Positions 16,540 through 23,837 of a stretch of 64,000 bases of DNA are shown here, piece by piece. Source of the stretch: Polyangiaceae bacterium (lineage in GTDB: Bacteria; Myxococcota_A; Polyangia; Polyangiales; Polyangiaceae); the NCBI GenBank assembly GCA_016712345.1, contig JADJRH010000002.1, forward strand, positions 62,001-126,000, given 5' to 3'. A program made the translations under genes and the position numbers. Position 1 is the first letter of the stretch, and every line of letters begins with the position of its first letter. A model generated the notes under the pieces. It saw only the letters and a program-made list of their open reading frames with translations, did no database searches and was not told the DNA's origin.

Positions 16540-18444
16540 TTACCTGCCCAGCTTTGTGAGGAATACGTCGAGGGATCCGACCGCTGTGATGCCGCCGCCG
16601 CCGAAGTCGGCCACGTCGCCGAAGGCGCCGCCGACAATGGTGAAGCCGGCTCCGTCAACGGCGATGCCCGCGGGCGAGTCGCCCAGGGCGTGAGCCCATA
16701 CGACGTTGCCATTCAGGTCGATTTGGGCAACGAACGAGCCGCCTTGGGGAGAGGCGGGATCGGGTAGACTGACTCCACTGCCGCCGAGGATAAACGATTT
16801 GTCGTAGTTCCCGGCGATCCACACGCCGTTTTTGTCGGCGGTGATGGTGGACAGTGTTTCACCCCCGGTTTCACCGTATTTGAAAGTCCACGCGATGTTG
16901 CCTGAAGAGTCAAGCTTGGTGACAAGGATGTCGCTCGTTCCGCTGGGAGTAAAGGTATCGGCTTCGAGCGAGGTGGGCCCGGTGAGAGTGGAGGCGACGT
17001 AGATGTTGTTGTTGAACGTTGTCAACTTGCTGGGTTGACTATCAAGTGTCCACCCTTTGGACCAAACGGTTTGACCTGTGTCGTCGAGCCGGGCAAGGAA
17101 GGTGTTGGCTCCCGTGGGGAGTGGGCCTTTTCCGAGGTCAAGACCAACGGTGTCTGTGCGGCCGAGGACGTAGATTGCCGTATTGATAAAGTCGGCATCC
17201 ATGGTGTTTGAGCCGGTGGCAGCTTCCGCACCGGAGCCACCCAAAACACGCGTCCAAACAACTTGGTTCTGATTGTCGTATTTGATGACAAATAGGTCAT
17301 TTCCACCCACTTGGGTGAGTGGGAATGTGTTGGCCGGGCCGGCATACATGACGTTGCTGTTAAACTCACCGGCGACAACATACCCGCCGCTCATCCAGCG
17401 AATGGTATGAGCCAACTGGTTATTTCCACCTCCGTAGTGGAGGCTGAAAAAGTGGTTGCCGTCGTTGTCGAATCGACCGATATACCCATCTTGGCCCTGG
17501 GCTTGGCCCAACATGCCGCCGCCGAGGTCAAGGTCGCCGAAAATGTAACTGCCGGCGATTAGAATGCCCTGATTGCCATCCCAAGCAGCGGAGTTGACGG
17601 CTTCACCCCCTTCACCGCCAAACTGTTTGGCCCAACCAAAACTGCCGTCGGGGTTGAATACAGACAGGTAGATATCTTCCCAGTTGGCTCCCTGGGAGTT
17701 CATTGTGCCGCCGCCGAGGTCGAGCGAGCCTTTAAAAGAGCCGGCAAAGGCGATTTGATTGGTGAACGGTTTGGTGGCAACGGCGCTCCCAAATTCTAGA
17801 CCGAAGCCGCCTTTGGCAACGGTCCACACCCAACAGTTTTTGCCGTTGCAATCTTCGTCGCTTGCCGACGAGCAGAATTCGTCGGCGGGTAAAACTTCAC
17901 CGGGGCAGGTGGATGGGATGATTCCAGTGGCGGGGCAGAGCGTTGTGCCCGGCTTGCACTGTCCCACATTTTGAGTGCCGACCGGGCCGGTATAACAGGT
18001 GATTGTGTCGTTGGGGTTGCAGCAACCCTCTTTTTCGTTGTTTAGGTTGTCGCAATCATCGTCTGCCGGGGTAAGGCAATCTTCTGCGGCGGCGGGGAGA
18101 ACCTGGCCTTTGCAGAGGCCGTAGGCGGTGCCCTGGTCGTTACAGGTTTGTGTACCCTCTTGGCAAGCTCCGACGTTGGCTGTGCCTTGTGGGCCTTCGT
18201 AACAGGGAATGGACTCGCCGGGTGTACAAAACGACCCGCCGGTGCCGCCTGTTCCACCCGTGGCGCCGGTACCGCCCGTTCCGCCTGCTGCTCCGGTACC
18301 GCCTGTTCCACCGGTGGGAGTGCCGCCGGTGCCGCCTGTTGCGGGCGCATCTTTAAAGTCGTCGATGCCGATAAGGATACCGCAGCCCGCGGTGGATAAA
18401 CCGAGCGAAAGCAGCGCCGAAATAAGCCGAAACGTGCGGGGCAT
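16540..18444 (-). CDS. Cys-rich lipoprotein with beta-propeller (SBBP-type) repeats
   Basis: 634 aa from the ATG at 18444, chosen because AAGGA lies 7 nt upstream; in-frame upstream ATGs add a tail without export features. A lipobox (LSTAGC) is followed by a Gly/Thr-rich linker of GGTGGTG units. A Cys-rich stalk carries MopE-like motifs (DDDCDNLNNE, SDEDCNGKNC). About seven repeats of the SBBP beta-propeller type follow (pattern LxxxDxxGNxxWAxxxGG, about residues 210-630). The last repeat ends ALDVFLTKLGR-like. It is probably exposed on the outer membrane surface. Adhesion or binding is inferred from the fold only. Confidence 0.85.
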   Translation of the reverse strand: MPRTFRLISALLSLGLSTAGCGILIGIDDFKDAPATGGTGGTPTGGTGGTGAAGGTGGTGATGGTGGTGGSFCTPGESIPCYEGPQGTANVGACQEGTQTCNDQGTAYGLCKGQVLPAAAEDCLTPADDDCDNLNNEKEGCCNPNDTITCYTGPVGTQNVGQCKPGTTLCPATGIIPSTCPGEVLPADEFCSSASDEDCNGKNCWVWTVAKGGFGLEFGSAVATKPFTNQIAFAGSFKGSLDLGGGTMNSQGANWEDIYLSVFNPDGSFGWAKQFGGEGGEAVNSAAWDGNQGILIAGSYIFGDLDLGGGMLGQAQGQDGYIGRFDNDGNHFFSLHYGGGNNQLAHTIRWMSGGYVVAGEFNSNVMYAGPANTFPLTQVGGNDLFVIKYDNQNQVVWTRVLGGSGAEAATGSNTMDADFINTAIYVLGRTDTVGLDLGKGPLPTGANTFLARLDDTGQTVWSKGWTLDSQPSKLTTFNNNIYVASTLTGPTSLEADTFTPSGTSDILVTKLDSSGNIAWTFKYGETGGETLSTITADKNGVWIAGNYDKSFILGGSGVSLPDPASPQGGSFVAQIDLNGNVVWAHALGDSPAGIAVDGAGFTIVGGAFGDVADFGGGGITAVGSLDVFLTKLGR

Positions 18445-18570
18445 GGCAAGTCCTTGCATGGTGCGCAGAACGGCGCGCACGGCGGAATAATGGCCGAAAT
18501 TGGTCCGGTATCGCAAGAGTTGTTTGCGGAAGACTTTCCGGGAGGGTGCGCTTGCGTTTACCCTGGCGGA

Positions 18571-20178
18571 ATGCCGACGGACGCGGATCCTAAGAAACAC
18601 GGTCTGAAAAGCGAAGTGGTGTACGCCGCTCCGGGTGTGGAGGGTGCTCCGAAACCCGCGGAATCGAACGAACCATTGGGAGTTCGGGAGGAGAACGGAA
18701 TTTACGAGGTGACGGCGGAGATCGTGTCACCCTACAACAATCACGATTTGGCTCCGGCGCGCATTCGCGATCGCAAGTGGGCGATGAAAGACATTGCGGC
18801 GCTGTGGATCAGCATGTCCGCATGTGTACCCACGTACATGTTGGCTTCGTCGCTGATTGCGGAGGGGATGAATTGGTGGCAGGCGGTGCTGACGATTTTT
18901 TTGGGCAACGTGGTGGTGCTGCTCCCCATGGTGCTCAATGCCCACGCCGGGACGAAATACGGCATTCCCTTTCCAGTGTATTGCCGGCCGTCGTTTGGAA
19001 TGTTGGGGGCGAATGTGCCGGCGCTGCTTCGGGCACTGGTTGCGTGTGGTTGGTTTGGAATTCAAGCGTGGATTGGCGGCTGGGCGATTTATAAAATTCT
19101 GGCTGTGTACATTCCGAGTTGGGAGAAGGTGCCCAATTTGGCAATTGGTATTAATACTCCCCAACTGTTTTGTTTCTTGCTGTTTTGGGGGGTGAATATG
19201 CTGGTTATCTATAAAGGCATTGAGTCGATTCGACTTCTTCTCAATGTGAAGGCGCCGCTGCTTATTGCGCTCGGTTTGGCGCTTTTGACGTGGGCTTACC
19301 AAAAAGCGGGCGGCTTTGGAACGATGTTGCATACGCCGTCGGCGTTTGACCCGGGACAGCCGAAACACGGGCAGTTTTGGACGTTTTTCTTTCCCGCGTT
19401 GACCGGTATGGTGGGTTTTTGGGCAACGCTGTCGCTGAACATTCCCGACTTTACCCGGTATGCGTTTTCGCAAAAAGATCAGGTCATGGGGCAGGCGTTG
19501 GGTCTACCCACAACCATGGGTCTGTTTTCGTTTATCGGTGTAGCGGTAACGGCGGCGACGGTGGTGATTTATGGGGAGACGATTTGGGATCCGGTGGTGC
19601 TCATTACCAAGTTTAGACACCCCGCGGTGTTGGTGTTTGCACTTGCCGCGCTTGTGATCGCGACGCTGGCAACAAATATCGCAGCGAACGTGGTGAGCCC
19701 GGCAAACGACTTTGCAAACTTATGGCCGTCGAAAATAACGTTTCGGCGGGGTGGGTATATCACAGGGGTGATTGGAATTATCATTCAACCTTGGAAGCTT
19801 GTGGCCGACCCGACGGGGTACATTTTTACTTGGCTCGTGGGCTATTCTGCGTTACTCGGGTCCATCGGCGGGGTGTTGATTTGTGACTATTTCTTAATTC
19901 GGAAGACCAAGTTGGACTTGGTTAAGTTGTATCAAAAAGACGGGCCTTATTGGTATAGCGGTGGGTGGAATTTTAAGGCACTGATTGCGTTGGTGCTTGG
20001 GATTGTGCCCAATTTGCCGGGATTTTTGGGAACAATTAAGGTAGCGAAGGTGCCGCAGTTCTGGATGACTTTGTACAACTACGCTTGGTTTGTGGGGTTT
20101 GGTATTTCGTTCGCTGTGTACGCAGCGCTGTCGTGGGATGAGCGGAAGAAGGTTCAATCGGAAGCGGTTTCTACCTGA
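18571..20178 (+). CDS. NCS1-family nucleobase:cation symporter
   Basis: About 535 aa with twelve hydrophobic segments. The NCS1 signature region is WISMSACVPTYMLASSLI, with VLLPMVLNAHAGTKYGIPFPV and RPSFGMLG around TM2-TM3. These inner-membrane transporters import purines, pyrimidines, hydantoins or thiamine-like compounds with Na+ or H+; the substrate cannot be told here. I chose the ATG at 18571 because it leaves room for the divergent lipoprotein promoter; ATGs at 18490 and 18454 are in frame. The C-terminal 25 bp overlap the end of the convergent gene at 20154. Confidence 0.92.
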   Translation: MPTDADPKKHGLKSEVVYAAPGVEGAPKPAESNEPLGVREENGIYEVTAEIVSPYNNHDLAPARIRDRKWAMKDIAALWISMSACVPTYMLASSLIAEGMNWWQAVLTIFLGNVVVLLPMVLNAHAGTKYGIPFPVYCRPSFGMLGANVPALLRALVACGWFGIQAWIGGWAIYKILAVYIPSWEKVPNLAIGINTPQLFCFLLFWGVNMLVIYKGIESIRLLLNVKAPLLIALGLALLTWAYQKAGGFGTMLHTPSAFDPGQPKHGQFWTFFFPALTGMVGFWATLSLNIPDFTRYAFSQKDQVMGQALGLPTTMGLFSFIGVAVTAATVVIYGETIWDPVVLITKFRHPAVLVFALAALVIATLATNIAANVVSPANDFANLWPSKITFRRGGYITGVIGIIIQPWKLVADPTGYIFTWLVGYSALLGSIGGVLICDYFLIRKTKLDLVKLYQKDGPYWYSGGWNFKALIALVLGIVPNLPGFLGTIKVAKVPQFWMTLYNYAWFVGFGISFAVYAALSWDERKKVQSEAVST

Positions 20179-21023
20179 CGTTCACGAACAGATTGGGCGA
20201 TAAAAAGGGCAACGAGCAGCAGGTTGCCCAACGTCAGGCGAACGAGCACGTAGGTAGACAGGTGGCCTGCGCAGGCGAAAATGCCGAGGAGCAGGCCATG
20301 GGTAGATGGGCCGAGGTAGGCCCATCCGCGGGCGATGGGGGCGAGTTGTTTGGCGTAGAGGGCGGCCTTTTGGGGGGAAGGTCGCTCGGTTTTCTTTTGG
20401 CGCCCAATGGTGGACTGGACAATGAGGAAAATCTCGTAGATTTGAAAGAAGAGCAGGGTGACAGGGGAGCCGCCTTTTTGTTTGAGTTGAGCGATGTCGG
20501 CGCGGGTTTCTGCCAGGTCGTTGCCTTCACGGTAGGAGGAACCTGAAAGGGTAAGGTAGCGATTTTTGAAGTGGTCAAAAAGTGTTCCTTGGAGAAGGAT
20601 GCTGACCAATCCGAAAGCGGCGAGGAGAGCGCCTTTTTGACCGTGCGTGTCGTACAGGTGAAACGACATCGTGACGCCGGATGTGACACCGACGATGTAG
20701 TCACTCATGCCGTCGAGAATGCGACCAAGGCGGGAAGATGTGCCGCGGGCGCGGGCGAGTTGACCGTCGGCGCAGTCGAGAATTCCATAGAGAAGGGTGA
20801 GGGCGGAGGCGATGACAATGGAGCGCTTGTCGGTGAAACGAAAGAGAACAGCACCGGCGAGGCCGGAGACAATGCTCAACACGGTCATGCCGTTGGCGGA
20901 GAGCGGGGTGGGCAACGCGAGTCGAACGAAGAGGTAGGCCGCGGGGCGAAAAAAGTAGAGGTCAAGCGGGGTTTCTACCTGACCGGGTTTGAGTGTGGCT
21001 TTAAAGCTGACTGGCGTTGTCAT
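20154..21023 (-). CDS. CDP-alcohol phosphatidyltransferase family membrane enzyme
   Basis: 289 aa, multi-pass. The family signature is complete: DG-x2-AR-x8-G-x3-D-x3-D in DCADGQLARARGTSSRLGRILDGMSDY (about residues 85-110 of this start). Such enzymes transfer a phosphatidyl or similar group from a CDP-linked donor to an alcohol in phospholipid or related synthesis. The specific acceptor is unknown. The start at 21023 is 8 bp after the stop of the radical SAM gene, so the two should be one transcript. Confidence 0.9.
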   Translation of the reverse strand: MTTPVSFKATLKPGQVETPLDLYFFRPAAYLFVRLALPTPLSANGMTVLSIVSGLAGAVLFRFTDKRSIVIASALTLLYGILDCADGQLARARGTSSRLGRILDGMSDYIVGVTSGVTMSFHLYDTHGQKGALLAAFGLVSILLQGTLFDHFKNRYLTLSGSSYREGNDLAETRADIAQLKQKGGSPVTLLFFQIYEIFLIVQSTIGRQKKTERPSPQKAALYAKQLAPIARGWAYLGPSTHGLLLGIFACAGHLSTYVLVRLTLGNLLLVALFIAQSVRERQVETASD

Positions 21024-21031
21024 GGGTAGAT

Positions 21032-22225
21032 TCAGCGATGCGCCGAGCAGGCACCACAGAGGGCACAACCGGATTGGGCGTGCTGACCTGCCAATTGGGC
21101 TTCACCCATCCATTGGTAGGTTTTGGAGAAGACGACCATGACATCGTCGACCGAGGGAGGTGGGGTTGTTTCAAGTGGGGTGCCGGGGAGGGGGCGAAAT
21201 ACGACGGGGAGAGGAATGGCTCCCACGTCAACAACGGCGCGAACGGCGGCGAGCGTGTCTTGGAGCGGTTCGAGTCCGATGATGATCTGACTGGATGCCT
21301 GGTGGGGGCCGAAGATTTTGACGGAGTGGGCGAGGGCCGAGAGGTAGCGATCACGGGTGATAGCCGATTTGCCGGGCATGAGCCGACGGCGGATGTCTTC
21401 ATCCCAAAGTTCTATATTGAGGAGGATGGAGTTGAGTCCGGCGTCTTTGAGGCGGTCAAGCCAGTCATCGGTGTCGGGTGGAGCCATTTCAACGCACACG
21501 GGTAGATCGACGTGGCGCTTGAGTTCGGCGATGGCGTCGGCTTTGTGGCGAGCACTCTTGTCGGGTGCGAGGCGGGTTCCACCCCCGAACGAAATCTCGG
21601 CGGCAGGGTTTTCTTGGAGAGCAACTTTGACAACTTCGATAATCGATTCAATGGGGCGCCATTTGGCTTTTTGGTCGATTTTCATTGCACAAAATTGGCA
21701 CATTTGGTCGCCCTGCCAATAGTCGCAGCCGCCTTGGTAAATGGCTGTATACAAGCTTGTGTCGCAATGGGCGGACACCACCATGGACATGGGAGTTCCG
21801 TTGGATGTGGTGCGGTTATACCATTGGGGCCAAGCGAACGGTGTGGCCCCTACCATTCTATCTGAGCCATGGTAGACGGCGTACCCGCCGTTTTCGCGTT
21901 CGCGTTCGAGGTGGAGGGGAGAATTTTGAACGAACGGTTCGAGAACGGGGGCGTTGACGGCGGTGTGCGATTGTCCGTCGTGAAGGCGAAAAAAACGGCC
22001 TTGAGAGAGGCCGGCGCGCTTGTGAAGGTAGTGATTTTCGTCGGTGAGTTCTGCCCAAATATCGGGTGCGATTTGCAGGCCTTGGGCGAAAATCCGAGCT
22101 TTGGCGAGCATGAGATTTTCGTTGATGGGGCGGCGAGCCTGTGGAGCGGCAACGGGGAGGGTAGGGAGTGAATGGGTAGGTGTGGACGGCGCTGAAAAGA
22201 GAGGGAGCGATCGCACGATGGTCAC
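21032..22225 (-). CDS. Radical SAM protein with atypical CX8CX2C cluster motif
   Basis: 397 aa. A three-cysteine motif, C-x8-C-x2-C (GGCDYWQGDQMCQFCAM, about residues 165-180), sits where the canonical CX3CX2C would bind the SAM-coordinating [4Fe-4S] cluster. It is followed by features of a radical SAM TIM barrel: ISFGGGTRLAP (glycine-rich SAM contact), LPVCVEMAPP, and GLNSILLNIELW. The C terminus has a second small Cys cluster (CALCGACSAHR). The gene is directly upstream of a CDP-alcohol phosphatidyltransferase, which hints at a lipid or head-group modification. No specific reaction can be assigned. Confidence 0.82.
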   Translation of the reverse strand: MTIVRSLPLFSAPSTPTHSLPTLPVAAPQARRPINENLMLAKARIFAQGLQIAPDIWAELTDENHYLHKRAGLSQGRFFRLHDGQSHTAVNAPVLEPFVQNSPLHLERERENGGYAVYHGSDRMVGATPFAWPQWYNRTTSNGTPMSMVVSAHCDTSLYTAIYQGGCDYWQGDQMCQFCAMKIDQKAKWRPIESIIEVVKVALQENPAAEISFGGGTRLAPDKSARHKADAIAELKRHVDLPVCVEMAPPDTDDWLDRLKDAGLNSILLNIELWDEDIRRRLMPGKSAITRDRYLSALAHSVKIFGPHQASSQIIIGLEPLQDTLAAVRAVVDVGAIPLPVVFRPLPGTPLETTPPPSVDDVMVVFSKTYQWMGEAQLAGQHAQSGCALCGACSAHR

Positions 22226-22319
22226 TCTACGGGGAAAAGCGTCGCGGTCGCAAGGTCGGTGAGGAAGGGAGGTGAAGTTTGCGAGGGAGGTCGGGTAAGT
22301 CAGTGAGGAAGGCGGTCAG

Positions 22320-23837
22320 TCAGCGAGGGACGCGGCGCGCGGCTTCACACAGGGCTTTTTTGAACGGATCGGCGGGGGTTTGAGGGGAAGGTTTTTCTTC
22401 ACACGCAACTTCAGGCGTGAGCGGGTCGAGCGCGATGCCAAGGGTATATGCGCGCGGTTCACTCTGGGGGTGAAGCAGACCGTGGAGGCTCCAATAACGG
22501 CCATTTCGACCGTGGATCTCTTCAGGCTTTTCAACATAGTGTTTGGCAGCTTCGGTTTGACCTTCTGCAAGGAGAGCCGCTGTCAGGTAACACCGAACCG
22601 AGGCTTCCCACGGAACGGCGGCATGGGCGACCGAATGCTGAACCGCCGCGGCGCGGGGGTGACCGCGGTCAAATAGAAGTTGACCGAGGCGGACGGCTTT
22701 TACGGCCTGTTTCATGTTGGGGATCTTGGCGCCGGGTTTGAGTTCGTCCGGGATGTCTTTGGGTACACCCGCGAGGTGTTGACGCCACCTTGTGTCCCAC
22801 GCGGCAAGGTCCATTCCAGAGATTTCTTTGAGCGCTCCCGCGGCGGGGTCGTCTGCGGGAGACTCTTTGACTTTGACAACCATGCGGGGGAGCGCGTCTT
22901 CGCCGAGTTCAGAGGCAAAAAATCGGACAAAGCTGGAGACTTCAGCGTAGGCAACGGAGGCTTCTTCAGCCGAGGGTAACATGGCAATGGAAGGGCCGAG
23001 TTTGTCGAGCGGCCGGCCGAGGTTCATGGCGATGCCCACGGCGGCGTACGCATCGTTATTGGGTAGATCGTCGTGAGGCCACGCTTCTCTCCAGCGTGTT
23101 TCCTCGCGTTTTGCGACGCCCTCTTGAAACCAGAGGGGGGCTTTGTCGCGGGTGCCGGCGGTGAGGGCGAGATGGGTAAGTTCGTGCGCGAGAGTATCCA
23201 TCCAACCATACCCGTGGGCGCGCGGGGAGAGCATTGTCACTCGACCCCACTTGGCGATGGCGACAGTGCCCGTGGTTTGCGCGGCTTCGTAGGGTAGACC
23301 GGTGACGGCGGAGAGGGTTAGTTGGTCACGAACAAGTTCAATTCGAATGGGGGAGGGTAGAGTGACGCCGAGATCTTTGGCGAGGGTAGATCGCGCTTTG
23401 TCAGCAACGTCGACGATGAAAGGAACCAGGGCTTGATCGTCGTCGTCTTGGAGGCGCACGGAGACGCCTTTTTCTTTGTCGACGATGGTGACGGTGGCTG
23501 CCGTTGCCCGGGCGCAGCCGCGGGCGATGTCGCCGATGTGGCGTGTTTCGTCGCTCATTGCGAGGTCGGCCCGCGAGAGGAGTTCTACCGCGCGGTCACA
23601 ATCCCCCTCGTATACAGCGAGTCGAGCGCGTTCAACGGCGATGACAGGGTCCGTGCTTTCTGTTGCGTCGAGAATGGTATGAGCACTGGTAAGGTCAAGT
23701 TCGAGGATAGCCCCGCGGGCGAGCGACGCCGTGATGTCAGAAAGGGTAGGGAGGCGATTTTCGGCGTGGGATATGGATGGTAGAGCAACGGCAAATGTGA
23801 AGGCTGCAAGGGTTGGGAAAAGGCGGGCGGTTTTCAT
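22320..23837 (-). CDS. Exported peptidase-MA-like (HExxH) protein
   Basis: 505 aa with a signal peptide (MKTARLFPTLAAFTFAVALPSISHA). Helical repeats flank a gluzincin-type zinc site, HELTH in MDTLAHELTHLAL, with a downstream Glu in LWFQEGVAKREE (about residues 218-250). This spacing matches the peptidase MA-like family. The C-terminal third is TPR-like. The ATG overlaps the stop of the large upstream gene by 4 bp, so the proteins are translationally coupled. It probably acts in the periplasm; activity is inferred from motif only. Confidence 0.85.
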   Translation of the reverse strand: MKTARLFPTLAAFTFAVALPSISHAENRLPTLSDITASLARGAILELDLTSAHTILDATESTDPVIAVERARLAVYEGDCDRAVELLSRADLAMSDETRHIGDIARGCARATAATVTIVDKEKGVSVRLQDDDDQALVPFIVDVADKARSTLAKDLGVTLPSPIRIELVRDQLTLSAVTGLPYEAAQTTGTVAIAKWGRVTMLSPRAHGYGWMDTLAHELTHLALTAGTRDKAPLWFQEGVAKREETRWREAWPHDDLPNNDAYAAVGIAMNLGRPLDKLGPSIAMLPSAEEASVAYAEVSSFVRFFASELGEDALPRMVVKVKESPADDPAAGALKEISGMDLAAWDTRWRQHLAGVPKDIPDELKPGAKIPNMKQAVKAVRLGQLLFDRGHPRAAAVQHSVAHAAVPWEASVRCYLTAALLAEGQTEAAKHYVEKPEEIHGRNGRYWSLHGLLHPQSEPRAYTLGIALDPLTPEVACEEKPSPQTPADPFKKALCEAARRVPR

